Part shown: one piece after another, positions 16,409-24,898 of the stretch
Position numbering within the stretch: position 1 is the stretch's first letter
Layout of the letters: the number at the start of each line of letters is the position of its first letter
NCBI GenBank assembly: GCA_021832345.1
Contig: JAKBKY010000002.1
Location: 1 to 64,000, forward strand
Reading direction: 5' to 3'
Length of the DNA stretch: 64,000 bases
Source: a bacterium
GTDB lineage: Bacteria; Vulcanimicrobiota; Vulcanimicrobiia; Vulcanimicrobiales; Vulcanimicrobiaceae
Notes under the pieces: generated by a model
Seen by the model: only the letters and a program-made list of their open reading frames with translations
The model's database searches: none
Told to the model about the DNA's origin: nothing
Made by a program: the position numbers and the translations under genes

Positions 16409-16948
16409 TCACTCTCCGGCCTGAAGGCCGAAGATTCTTGGGCCCGTACTGGTCGATGCTCTCCGCAGCCCTCGGCTTTCGCCTACGACGTCTGCGGCCT
16501 CGCATCGGGCTCGGGGCCTTGTAGCGGACGACCGGCTCCGACGATGCGCCTTCCGAGACGCATCGTGAACGCGAGCAGAGCCCACGTTCCTCGCCGGTTG
16601 GGAACCACTCGACGCCGCCCGCTTCAGGAACGATTCCATACCCGGCCAAGCCGCAACGGCTTGACGAGCGTCGAGAAAATCATGCTCGCAATATCGCGCG
16701 AGCCACGCGCTATACACGTCGCGCTGAACGACGCCGGATCCGTCGCGTAGCACGTGCGTGCGTTGCGAGAGCGACTTCTTCACATAATCGCCGGTCGTAT
16801 GATCGTATTGCGACAACTTCGTTTTCTTGGTGTCGATCGGTACGTAGCGTGCGCCAAGACGCTTGATTTTCGAAAGCAGCGTCGAGATCAGCAGTGACGG
16901 CGTGCGAACGCCGACCGAACGGCCGAAGTTGCGTTCATCGATGTTTTT
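16409..16948 (-). pseudogene. TnpB-like (IS200/IS605 OrfB) C-terminal fragment
   Basis: Reading from a stop at 16949: RNFGRSVGVRTPSLLISTLL, then RYVPIDTKKTKLSQYDHTTG, KKSLSQRTHVL, VVQRDVYSAWLAR. These match the RuvC-III and target-binding end of a TnpB subgroup (TKLSQ, KKPLSQR, VQRDxYSAFLA). The N-terminal half is missing. After the coding end, CGGCCTGAAGGCCG forms a hairpin, as expected for the element's right end and guide-RNA scaffold. It is a dead remnant next to the nuclease-fusion gene. Confidence 0.7.
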
Positions 16949-16980
16949 CTAGCTATGGGATGGCGCCCATGCACTCTGGA

Positions 16981-17388
16981 TCAGAGTGGCGTTCGCGTTC
17001 CTTCGCAAGCGTGCATTTGCGCGGCAAGCGATCCGGCAACAGACACCGGAACACCAAGGCTCTCCAAAGCGACTGCTTGGTTTATTGACCCACCACCAAA
17101 CGAAAGAACTGTCCACGTACTCCCTGTGAGCTGTAAGAGAACTTCACCAGCGCCTTCTCCAGCGATCCAATCAACAAGTGCATAATTTTGTATCACAGTG
17201 GTATGCTGGACAGTAGGGATCATGGTGAACTGCTCGTTGGCCGCATAGGCATCGACTGCTTGAGTAATAGCCGGAACATTCTGACAGACTCCGGCACTCG
17301 CTGGCGTGCAGAGACTAAAGATGAAACCGATGCACAACGTCGCGGCCATAATGTGCCCTAGAAGGTTTTGTTTTATGATTCTTGACAT
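16981..17388 (-). CDS. Small secreted protein downstream of an NlpC/P60-like gene
   Basis: 135 residues with AAGGAG seven bases before the ATG. The signal peptide is GHIMAATLCIGFIFSLCTPA, cut near ASAG. The mature part (NYALVDWIAGEGAGEVLLQL, then WTVLSFGGGSINQAVALESL) is compact and without known catalytic motifs. It begins 12 bp after the stop of the NlpC/P60-like gene, so the two are one transcription unit. A periplasmic inhibitor of the hydrolase is one possibility, purely from the arrangement. GC content is below the core average. Confidence 0.6.
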   Translation of the reverse strand: MSRIIKQNLLGHIMAATLCIGFIFSLCTPASAGVCQNVPAITQAVDAYAANEQFTMIPTVQHTTVIQNYALVDWIAGEGAGEVLLQLTGSTWTVLSFGGGSINQAVALESLGVPVSVAGSLAAQMHACEGTRTPL

Positions 17389-17400
17389 GACCCATTCTCC

Positions 17401-17766
17401 TTATGGAATGTGGTAAAAGCGTGGTTGTACATTGGGCGAATATGGCCAGTTTGGGCCGGAAAATGTCGGATTGGATTCATCGCAAAAACAGTGCTCGCTA
17501 CTTGAATTCGAGAACACTAATGTGCATCCAGCATTCGCGCATATTCCAATATGCCCGTCTTGCCCTTGAACATCAATGTCCCCTTGCTGCGGCTGCGATG
17601 TCTGATCGTTTGCAGCACGCAAAGCGGCTTCCACAGAAGGTACCAAATCGGGATTCGCGCCCATCGTGTACCCAAGGACGGCCTTCAATATCTTATTCAC
17701 CATGTACGCACATCCTAGCACTCCGCCATCAGGCCCATTGGCGGACGACCATCGATCCGTATACAT
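17401..17766 (-). CDS. NlpC/P60-like cysteine peptidase domain protein (possibly 5' truncated)
   Basis: 121 residues from ATG 17766. GCAYMVNKILKAVLG carries the catalytic Cys. NPDLVPSVEAALRAA, GDIDVQGQDGHIGICANAGC with the His, and the SNSSS block match secreted NlpC/P60-type endopeptidases. No signal peptide or ribosome site is seen at this start. The frame stays open upstream (about 35 more codons to a TGA near 17872) without ATG or GTG, so the true N-terminus may be lost. It is the first gene of a pair with 16981-17388. Confidence 0.65.
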   Translation of the reverse strand: MYTDRWSSANGPDGGVLGCAYMVNKILKAVLGYTMGANPDLVPSVEAALRAANDQTSQPQQGDIDVQGQDGHIGICANAGCTLVFSNSSSEHCFCDESNPTFSGPNWPYSPNVQPRFYHIP

Positions 17767-17961
17767 GTATAACGCTTCGTTGTAGATTTTGTGCGCATTT
17801 GAATGCCCACCACTGCCCTGTGCAGGCTCATGGTTTTGTTCCGTAAGAGAATTCTCTTCGAAGAATCGGAATCAGCCGCAGAGTTGGCCACAGCCCTGTA
17901 GGTTATCGTGGGTGTGCGAGCGCTCGCGACGAAGTGCCGGGAGTCCGGACCCGAACCGGCT

Positions 17962-19416
17962 CTACGCGACGAGCTTGAGTTCCAACGCGCGCCGCACGAG
18001 TTCCGCGCGGCGCGTTACGCCCAGGATGCGATGCAAGTCGCCGATGTGCTTACGGACCGTGCTTTCCGATAGCCCGAGGTCTGTCGCAACCTGTTCGCTC
18101 GTCTTTCCGGCGCAGACGCCCCGGAGCACTTGGAGGCGCCGCTCCGTGAGCCCGGGTGGCAACTCAGCGTATCGTCGGTACGCGAGCGCGAAGAGCGATC
18201 GCGGATACCTGTCCGTGACTACACCCACGCGCTCCAGCCACTTCCGATCGCCGCAGGCCTCAAAGGCGCGCAATGCGGTGGATGCCGCACGGAAGACGTA
18301 CCCACACCGGCGGAAGAGTCGGTACGCCTCTTTGCTTCGTTCCAGCGCCGTCTCAGAGGATTGGGCGATCATTGCTTCGGCAAAGGCGCGGTAGGCTTGA
18401 AGCCGTGGGCCGTGCGCCACACCGAGCGCGGTCGTCGGCATCACCTGCTGTGCGCGCTGGAACAGGCGCTCCGCGCGTTCTCGATCTCGCGATAAAACGT
18501 CCATCGCGCCGAAGAGCCCGAGCGGCTCTTCGTGCGAGGCATGCTCCCAATCGAATCGCTCGAAGGCCGTAAACGCAAGTTCGACGGCCGCCTCCGCATG
18601 GAGATGCGCATCGCTTGCCAGCGCGATGCGCGCGGCGTCGATGTGGGAGACGCCCCGGCACAGATCATCTGGAGCGCTCGCCATGGCCGCGTCCAAATGC
18701 GTCAGGGCGGCGATATACTCGCCGTCCAGCGCCCTCCGCCACGCGAAGGCGCGTTCGCCGTAGTAGCGGTCCTGAAGCGAGATCCTCCCCCAAGGCACCT
18801 TGCGCAGAACATCTTCGGCGTAGGATCCGATCTCGCCAAGTTCGATTTCACGGAGCAAAACGGCCAGCGGATGCGCGAGCAGCATGATGCCGCCAATATC
18901 CAGGTTGCCTTGGCAAGCCCGGGTGAGCGCGTTGAGCAACAACTCGGCTTGGCGTTGCAGGTCGCCTCGGCTGGCCGCACACCACGCTTCGAGCGCGACG
19001 CGCCGTACTTTTTGATCGAGCGTCTGCGGAGGATTTTCGGGGAATAAGCCGCGGATGTTCGTGGAACCGCGCATCCACTCGACCATGGCGCGGACGAGCG
19101 CAACCTCCGCTCCTCCAACTGCCGTCGCAGCATGGATGGTCTCGGGGAACGCGGCTGTCGTTCGATTGCGTGCCACGTCGGCAAAGAACATCTGCGCTTC
19201 GCCGATCGCACGTTGGTCAGCGCTTGCGGCGAGATCGCGGAGTTCACGCGCCGCTGCCCAGACGCGGTCGTAATCGCGTTGTCGTAACGCGATGCGTAGG
19301 AGCACATCCGCGCGTGCACCGCAGGGGTGACAGCTCGCAAGGAGGCCGAGCGCCTTCGTATACTCCCCGCTCTGAAACGCGGCCAAGGCGTCTTCCACCA
19401 GCGAAGGCCTTTGCAT
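17962..19416 (-). CDS. LuxR-family regulator with TPR-like helical sensor region
   Basis: 484 residues. The first 400 are Ala/Leu/Arg-rich helical repeats (ALAAFQSGEYTKALGLLASC-like), as in MalT/AfsR-type sensory arms but without a P-loop. The C-terminus is a complete LuxR helix-turn-helix: GLTERRLQVLRGVCAGKTSE, then QVATDLGLSESTVRKHIGDL and HRILGVTRRAELVRRAL. The helical part probably binds a protein or peptide. The gene upstream in the same direction, 67 bp away, encodes a secreted repeat peptide, a candidate ligand or target. Confidence 0.85.
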   Translation of the reverse strand: MQRPSLVEDALAAFQSGEYTKALGLLASCHPCGARADVLLRIALRQRDYDRVWAAARELRDLAASADQRAIGEAQMFFADVARNRTTAAFPETIHAATAVGGAEVALVRAMVEWMRGSTNIRGLFPENPPQTLDQKVRRVALEAWCAASRGDLQRQAELLLNALTRACQGNLDIGGIMLLAHPLAVLLREIELGEIGSYAEDVLRKVPWGRISLQDRYYGERAFAWRRALDGEYIAALTHLDAAMASAPDDLCRGVSHIDAARIALASDAHLHAEAAVELAFTAFERFDWEHASHEEPLGLFGAMDVLSRDRERAERLFQRAQQVMPTTALGVAHGPRLQAYRAFAEAMIAQSSETALERSKEAYRLFRRCGYVFRAASTALRAFEACGDRKWLERVGVVTDRYPRSLFALAYRRYAELPPGLTERRLQVLRGVCAGKTSEQVATDLGLSESTVRKHIGDLHRILGVTRRAELVRRALELKLVA

Positions 19417-19483
19417 GGCAGGTGCCCTTCCAGGTGGAGCAGGCGGTACCCTGGAGCGCCGCCTGCCCGCCGTGGCTGCTGGA

Positions 19484-19672
19484 TTAACTCAGCGGGCCTC
19501 CGATCGAGTCCGCGGGCGCCACGGGAGCGCTTGGCGCCGCCGTCAAGGGACCGCCGATCGAGTCCGCCGCGGTGGGCGTCGCCAGCGGCCCACCGATAGA
19601 GTCTGCCGGCTTAAGCGCCGGGCCCAAGTGTGCGGTAGCCAGGCCCAGCAAGAACGCGAGTAACTGAAACAT
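19484..19672 (-). CDS. 62-residue secreted peptide with three ADSIGGPL repeats
   Basis: The ATG follows AAAGGGTG at a good distance. Residues 1-17 are hydrophobic (FQLLAFLLGLATAHLG), a short export signal. The rest is low in complexity and contains ADSIGGPL at 23-30, 36-43 and 54-61, separated by Pro/Ala/Thr linkers. The eight-residue unit is invariant, although codons differ (CTCGATCGG and CTCTATCGG forms of the DSIGG part), which implies selection on the peptide. It stands directly before the LuxR gene. A processed signal or a small cell-wall-binding peptide are both possible; I know no family for it. Confidence 0.6.
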   Translation of the reverse strand: MFQLLAFLLGLATAHLGPALKPADSIGGPLATPTAADSIGGPLTAAPSAPVAPADSIGGPLS

Positions 19673-19850
19673 GAGGTTTCACCCTTTCTAAGAACGAGCT
19701 GCGGAAGCAGAGTAGGTAGTCGCTTCCGACCATATATTTCGCCATCAACGCCGAAAATCGCTCGCTCGTACGTCAAAGCGCTCCGTTCGCCGCACCTGGT
19801 CTCCTTAAGCAAGTATGGCGTTCGACGCTGGCCGGCCGTAGCGTGGCCGC

Positions 19851-20426
19851 ATGGACGAGCAAGTGACCCTCCACGCGCTCGATCGGCTTGAAGCGGAGCG
19901 CAAGCTGCGGTCGATCCCCGCGGTGTTGCTTGAGACCACCTGGGTCTTGGACGCCCAGGTCGAGGCGGTGATCGATGCCCTGTTGGCGGCGGCAACGGCC
20001 GGCGACGAACGAGCCTACGCCCACGCCCGGCATGTCGGTGAGTGGTGTGCCCGTATAGCCGCCAACCTCCCCTGCGCGCCCGGGGCTGCCTTCATGCGCC
20101 GCTGCGGGGTGCTGGCCGATCTCGATCCGGCCGTCCTCGAGCGCGTACGCGACGTGCGAGACTGCGCTGCGGTCGTGCGCGCGTTTCAGCGCCTACGGAT
20201 CGTCGAGGAACGCGAGCCGGAGGTGCTCACGGCAGCGCTCATCGTGGCCGCGGCCGATGAGTTCGATGCGCTGATCTTCGAAGCCGACGAAGAGCGGCGG
20301 CTCTCGCCAAGCGCTGCGCTCCGGACGATTTGCGCCGCAGCCAACGAGCAAACGCGGCCGATCGTTCGCGCGCTCGTCCAGACGCTGCGCAACGTGCCCG
20401 CAGATATCCTCGCGGCGATCGCTTAG
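19851..20426 (+). CDS. HD-GYP-like domain protein lacking the metal site
   Basis: 191 residues. HARHVGEWCARIAANLP, AFMRRCGVLADLDPAVLERV and AALIVAAADEFDALIFEADE, then RLSPSAALRTICAA, follow the order of HD-GYP phosphodiesterases. The canonical H-D pair at LLHDIGK reads VLADLDP, and the GYP loop is missing. It is probably a non-catalytic sensor. It is divergent from the repeat-peptide and LuxR genes (178 bp between starts). The assignment rests on pattern, not on conserved ligands. Confidence 0.45.
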   Translation: MDEQVTLHALDRLEAERKLRSIPAVLLETTWVLDAQVEAVIDALLAAATAGDERAYAHARHVGEWCARIAANLPCAPGAAFMRRCGVLADLDPAVLERVRDVRDCAAVVRAFQRLRIVEEREPEVLTAALIVAAADEFDALIFEADEERRLSPSAALRTICAAANEQTRPIVRALVQTLRNVPADILAAIA

Positions 20427-20602
20427 CTTGCGTATCGAGATCTTCATGCCGTCAGGTTGCGCTGCTCATGCCGTTCCCAGCGCATCGTTGCTGCTGTAAG
20501 GGCGATGTAAGGTCGCCCCAACAGGCATGATTCTCTTGAGAACCTCGCTTGCTCCGCTATGCGACATGCGCTGGATGGGACGCCGCTAACCAGCACACAG
20601 GA

Positions 20603-20639
20603 TCTTGATGCCGCCGCCTTCGCGCTGACGGCATCAAGA
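20603..20639. terminator. Perfect 11-bp stem between convergent genes
   Basis: TCTTGATGCCG (20603-20613) and CGGCATCAAGA (20629-20639) pair with a 15-base loop in the 359-bp gap between the ends of the HD-like and outer-membrane genes. There is no T-run, so a Rho-independent role is uncertain. The rest of 20427-20785 has no gene I can support. Confidence 0.4.
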
Positions 20640-20785
20640 CCTATGCGGCGTGTCAGCGTACCCGAGCCTGCGATGAACGTCATGTTATCGGGACTTCCGC
20701 GAGATCGTGGAGGGCGTGCATGTCGTGACTCGTTCTCGGGATCTGCGATGGTTGGCCGCCGCTACCGGCTGACCCGTGCGACCGG

Positions 20786-22888
20786 CTACGTGCCCTTTGC
20801 GGCGCCGGCGTAGAATATCCACTTCAGGAAGAGCGCAGGAGTCGTGGTCAGCGCGTTTGGATCGCCATAGACCACGTAGAACTCGTTATGCCCATGCAAG
20901 TAGTGAAACGCGGCGCTGAGGTTATCGGCAAAGATCGGCGTAAAGTTCGGCAGAACGTAGGCATTCGGGAAGTTGATGCCGTTAATGCGGCGTGCGCCGA
21001 GCGAAAGTGAGGCATCGCGCGAGAACTGCCAGTTCACGGCGGCGCTGTTGAGCCACTGCCGGAATGACGGCTCGTCTGCTCTCTGCGATGCATAGGCGTT
21101 CTCGTTGAGGCTGAGCGAGAGGCTAATCTGCCGACGAAGTGGAACCGTGTCGAAAAACTGCCACGTCGTCGCGCGACCGTGATAGTAGGCACCGGCGCCG
21201 TAGATAAGCCCGATGGGATAGTTGGAGTTCAGGTTATAACCGATCATAGCGCCCGCGTTGTCGTTTGAAAAGGGAAGGTACTCCCCTTGCGAGGTCAGGA
21301 CGTAGGTCGATTGCTGGAAGACGTGCAGCGAAAGCAAGTTCTTGAGGTCGAGATTGACCTGATAGCCGGCGTTACTCTGCGCCGGCCGGCCGAGGTGATT
21401 CCAGAAGCGCGCGGCGTTCGCGGAGATTTGAATGTCTTGAATCCGCGAGTGAACCGGAAAGTGGACGGTCTTTTGGCCGAATGATAAATAGCCGGCGATA
21501 TCGGGCTGTGCCACGTAGCCGTCAACCGGGTTGTATTGCGATCCGACGAACTGGCGCGCCACAATAAACGTCGTATCGGCGCTGGCGTAAGCGCCTCCAA
21601 GTTCCCCGTACCGTGCTTGCGCGGGATCGGTCACGAAGGTTCCGTTTTCACGGCCATAGTTCGCATACACGAAGACATGGCCGCGTGGATTAGCATAGCC
21701 GCCGTTGATCTCCGTGGTCGAGTCGGTGAAGAGCGGCGTGTTGACCGACACGCGCTGGGCGTTGACCCCGATGGCATGCGTTGGAGTCGAGTCATAGTAG
21801 TCCACTGCACCGGCGGCATCCGTGCGTTGTGTGCCGACAGCATCGAAGCCGGAGAACTTGAAGAGTCCCTGCGTGCCTTCGATGCCGTAGCCTTGCCGAA
21901 ACGTCGGGATCAACGGCGTGTAGAGCGAAATTGGGCAACTCATGCAGCCAAAATGACTATCGAACGCAATGATCTGCGTGAAGAACGGACGCACTTCTTG
22001 GTACTGCCGTGGAAAGGCGGTAGGCGAGATCGTCTGCTGATCGATTGCGACGTTGGAGTAATCGGGATGGAACGAACCGACGAAGGACGCCGTCGGTGTA
22101 ATCGGGACGGCCATGTCGAGCCCCATCTGTGAGGTCGATCCACCGGCAGCAGCGGATCGCGCAACCCCGAGGACGTAGGGCTGGAAGCGGGCTTTCGGCC
22201 GCGTTGATGCGGCGTGCGCGTGAGTACCGGCGGGCATCATGCCCACGAGGGTGCCGTCGTAGACGGGATCCGTGGTGCCCATTGCCGCCGGGTTATAACT
22301 CCATACATCGGTGCTGTTGGTCCGCACGGCAAAACGCAGAAACTGCGCAATCCAGCGATGCGAGCCGCCGGTGCGTATGACGGAGAACGGAACGTGCATC
22401 GTGACGGTATAGCCGCTCGCGTTCTCGCGCCCGGCCGCCGTCCACGTCGGCGTGTAGGCGCTGTTCTCGCTGGAGCTTTGGAACCGAGCACCGCGAGCGT
22501 TGGCGATGAAGGTGTAGGCAAAGCCCTGCGTGCCTTGGGGATTGAGCGCAAGCTGCACGTTGTCGTCGCCGAAGACGCCCGGCCCGTTGCTGAGCGTAGC
22601 GGCTTGGATCGGCGGCCTCTCACGCACGACGAAAGCCACGTCGATCCCGGTGGGATCCTGCGCGACGTAGGCGATCGCCGGCTTAGCCGCTGCGCGGCGA
22701 TTGGTATAGTCGTAGGCCAGGACGATGCGGGTCGCCGCCTTCCAACTCGCATCGACGCGTCCAGTCATCGTCGGTTCCTTCGCTAAGAACGGCACGACGA
22801 TGGATGGAGCCGAGGCTGCTGCCGCCACAGCGGGCCGCCCGATAAGCAAGAGTAATGCCGTCACAACGGCCGCGAACGCAGACTTCAT
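20786..22888 (-). CDS. Outer-membrane barrel protein with CBM9-like domain (DUF5916 type)
   Basis: 700 residues from ATG 22888, chosen because a signal peptide follows (FAAVVTALLLLIGRPAVAAA); the frame is open to 22945. Residues about 35-220 match the CBM9-like module: MTGRVDASWKAATRI, GIDVAFVVRERPP, FGDDNVQLALNPQG, AYTFIANARG, ENASGYTVTMHVPFSVI. The remainder is aromatic-rich alternating strands ending in GHNEFYVVYGD and KWIFYAG, typical of DUF5916 barrels in diderms. Possibly glycan or polymer related. Lone gene, convergent with the HD-like gene. Confidence 0.75.
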   Translation of the reverse strand: MKSAFAAVVTALLLLIGRPAVAAAASAPSIVVPFLAKEPTMTGRVDASWKAATRIVLAYDYTNRRAAAKPAIAYVAQDPTGIDVAFVVRERPPIQAATLSNGPGVFGDDNVQLALNPQGTQGFAYTFIANARGARFQSSSENSAYTPTWTAAGRENASGYTVTMHVPFSVIRTGGSHRWIAQFLRFAVRTNSTDVWSYNPAAMGTTDPVYDGTLVGMMPAGTHAHAASTRPKARFQPYVLGVARSAAAGGSTSQMGLDMAVPITPTASFVGSFHPDYSNVAIDQQTISPTAFPRQYQEVRPFFTQIIAFDSHFGCMSCPISLYTPLIPTFRQGYGIEGTQGLFKFSGFDAVGTQRTDAAGAVDYYDSTPTHAIGVNAQRVSVNTPLFTDSTTEINGGYANPRGHVFVYANYGRENGTFVTDPAQARYGELGGAYASADTTFIVARQFVGSQYNPVDGYVAQPDIAGYLSFGQKTVHFPVHSRIQDIQISANAARFWNHLGRPAQSNAGYQVNLDLKNLLSLHVFQQSTYVLTSQGEYLPFSNDNAGAMIGYNLNSNYPIGLIYGAGAYYHGRATTWQFFDTVPLRRQISLSLSLNENAYASQRADEPSFRQWLNSAAVNWQFSRDASLSLGARRINGINFPNAYVLPNFTPIFADNLSAAFHYLHGHNEFYVVYGDPNALTTTPALFLKWIFYAGAAKGT

Positions 22889-22964
22889 GGTAGTTGTACG
22901 CCAACCAGGCGACCGTGTTTCAGGCGGGCTTGGGTCGAGCAGCATGCCCTTGCCTGAGACTATT

Positions 22965-22995
22965 GACTAGTTTGTATTTCTTTACTAAACTAGTC
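22965..22995. promoter_or_regulatory. Operator palindrome of the phd-PIN module
   Basis: GACTAGTTT (22965-22973) and AAACTAGTC (22987-22995) are perfect inverted arms around a 13-base centre, ending 2 bases before the antitoxin ATG. TTGACT overlaps the left arm and TACTAA the right one, so bound antitoxin would block the promoter. No Shine-Dalgarno is visible. Confidence 0.7.
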
Positions 22996-22997
22996 GT

Positions 22998-23219
22998 ATG
23001 AAGACCGTCGGCCTGTTTGAAGCGAAGACGCACCTCTCAGCTCTCGTTGACAAGGCCCGAGTCGGGCAAGTCACGCTGATCACCGTGCGGGGTAAACCTG
23101 CCGCATGCATCGTTCCGGTTCAGAACGATGCCCCCGAGGATGCGGTCACCCGTCTCCTCGCAAACACGTGCCCTATGGGCATCTCGATCCGCGAGGCCAT
23201 CGACCAAGGACGCACGTGA
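22998..23219 (+). CDS. Phd/YefM-family antitoxin
   Basis: 73 residues. KTVGLFEAKTHLSALVDKAR, then GQVTLITVRGKPAACIVPV is the standard Phd fold: N-terminal DNA-binding and dimer part, then a short toxin-binding tail (MGISIREAIDQG). Its stop overlaps the PIN toxin GTG by two bases. An operator palindrome lies immediately upstream. Confidence 0.9.
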   Translation: MKTVGLFEAKTHLSALVDKARVGQVTLITVRGKPAACIVPVQNDAPEDAVTRLLANTCPMGISIREAIDQGRT

Positions 23220-23611
23220 AGTTCGTTTTGGATGCGTCAGCGACGTTGGCATTTATCTTTCCCGACGAGCGCGACGACGCGGCGATTCGCCTCGCCCATC
23301 GACTGCGAGAGACTCAAGCGATTGCACCGCTCATATGGCGATGGGAAGTCCAGAACGCCATCATTACCATCGAGCGCCGCGGGCGCCTCGCAGCCGATCA
23401 GACTAGCGCCTTGCTCGACGCGGTTGCCGAGCTCCCCGTCACGCTCGATACCAGCGAAGGCAGTCACGTCGAGATCGCTCGCCGCTTCAACCTCTCGGCC
23501 TACGATGCACTCTACCTCGACCTAGCGTTTCGCCGACACCTACCACTGGTAACCCGCGACGTGCGACTCCGGCAGGCCGCACACCGTCTCGGCGTGACAA
23601 CCGAGAACTAA
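23216..23611 (+). CDS. VapC-like PIN-domain ribonuclease toxin
   Basis: 131 residues from the GTG at 23216. PIN acidic residues: FVLDASATLAF, RWEVQNAIITIERRG, NLSAYDALYLDLAFRR, and LVTRDVRLRQAAHRLG near the end. Such proteins cut tRNA or rRNA. The pairing with a Phd-type rather than AbrB or RHH antitoxin is common. Confidence 0.9.
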   Translation: MKFVLDASATLAFIFPDERDDAAIRLAHRLRETQAIAPLIWRWEVQNAIITIERRGRLAADQTSALLDAVAELPVTLDTSEGSHVEIARRFNLSAYDALYLDLAFRRHLPLVTRDVRLRQAAHRLGVTTEN

Positions 23612-23614
23612 CGC

Positions 23615-24562
23615 TTATCGGGAGGCTTCGCGCGCCCAGGCGACGGTTTTTTCAGCGGCGCGCTCAACGTCCGTTGGAGCGACGCCGAAGCGCGCGCGAA
23701 ATCGGCTATCGTCGACCACGAAGGGCTCGTCCCACTGGTAGCGCATGTGTGCAAGCTCGCGCATGGGCGGTGAGACGATGCCAAGGGTTTTGGGCAGCCA
23801 GCGCGGGATCTCCGTCAGGCGTATCTCACGGCCCAGGTACTGCGCGCAGCGACGGGCAAGCGTACGCATCGTCTCGGCCGGCGTACACGGCAGCATCCAA
23901 GGTCCGCCGTACGCGCTCCGCTCGGCGCAACCCAGCGTCGCTAAGCCGGCGGCGACATCCGGAATGTAGTGGTAGGTGTGAACGGCGTCAGGATCGATCG
24001 GTACGCGCACCGTTTTGCCGGCAAGTGCAGGGCGCCAGAAGATATCACCCATGAAACTCGCGCTGCCGCCGCCCGGACCATAGAAATCCGACGCACGGCC
24101 GATCATCGCCACCACATCTCCGCGACGGTGCGCATCAAAGAGTCTTTGCGCGACACGCGCGCGTATCTCGCCAAGTGGGCTGCATGGGTTGACGGGAGAG
24201 TCTTCGCTGAGCAGGTGGCCGGCCGGTTTCCCCAACGCATAGACGTTATCGAGCACGACCAGCCGCGCGTTATTCCGCCCGGCTGCCTCAATCAGGTTAT
24301 CCATCCAGCGCGGCAGAGCATCGGCCCACACCGCTGCGCTGTAGGGCGGATTCATGCAGTGGTAGAGCGTCGTAGCTCCGGCGGCGGCCTCGATGCACAC
24401 CTGGCGATCGCTCGCATCGCCCCTTCGCACCTCTACGCCCGCGGCAGCAAGCGGAGATCGTTGAACAATGCGCACGCGCTTGCCGGCCGCTGCGAGTTGC
24501 TCCGCCAGACGTTGCCCAACCTGGCCCGCACCGAAAATAACGTGAAGCTCAGCGTTCTCCAT
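23615..24562 (-). CDS. NAD-dependent epimerase/dehydratase family protein
   Basis: 315 residues from ATG 24562; an ATG at 24580 is also in frame. Atypical Rossmann start: HVIFGAGQVGQRLAEQLAAA (GxGxxG). Then LVVLDNVYALGKPAGHLL, where SVYVYG is usual, and GRASDFYGPGG with HTYHYIPDVAAGLATLG. This matches extended SDRs acting on unknown substrates. The region before its start is a 218-bp stray copy of the 3' end of a deacetylase gene (24583-24800), so its native promoter may be lost. Confidence 0.8.
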   Translation of the reverse strand: MENAELHVIFGAGQVGQRLAEQLAAAGKRVRIVQRSPLAAAGVEVRRGDASDRQVCIEAAAGATTLYHCMNPPYSAAVWADALPRWMDNLIEAAGRNNARLVVLDNVYALGKPAGHLLSEDSPVNPCSPLGEIRARVAQRLFDAHRRGDVVAMIGRASDFYGPGGGSASFMGDIFWRPALAGKTVRVPIDPDAVHTYHYIPDVAAGLATLGCAERSAYGGPWMLPCTPAETMRTLARRCAQYLGREIRLTEIPRWLPKTLGIVSPPMRELAHMRYQWDEPFVVDDSRFRARFGVAPTDVERAAEKTVAWAREASR

Positions 24563-24582
24563 GCACCTACCATACATCACAG

Positions 24583-24800
24583 CGGCAATCGCGTCATCTC
24601 CATACCGTCACGTAACGCCGTGGCGGCGTATACGACCCCCGGCTAGCATCCCGGACCACGGTGAGGATGGCGTTCACCACCTCGGACGGGGTCTCGTTCC
24701 AGACCCCGACATCCAATCTGGTGAGTCGGTCAGGATTCGCCCCAGGCGTGAGCGCCCAGCCGAGCGTGGTGAAGAGATAACGGTAGCCGGCCTGGTGTGT
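24583..24800 (-). pseudogene. Duplicated 3' end of the polysaccharide deacetylase gene
   Basis: About 97% identical to 35235-35451 in inverted orientation. It encodes the deacetylase C-terminus (HQAGYRYLFTTLGW, then PPRRYVTVWR) and continues past the stop codon to GATGACGCGATTGCCG. It ends 21 bp before the epimerase start and borders a transposase fragment on its other side. Confidence 0.85.
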
Positions 24801-24898
24801 GGCCGACGACAATTATCTGTGCGCCGGGAGACCGGCGCATTGACTCGTTGGAAATGCTATTCCGGCGGGAACGGAAAGGCAGATTGAGGCGAATCAGC

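Noticed and set aside
20559-20813. 84-codon plus-strand frame between the HD-like and outer-membrane genes
   Set aside because: No ribosome site, mixed composition and it overlaps the end of the barrel gene; no family resemblance.
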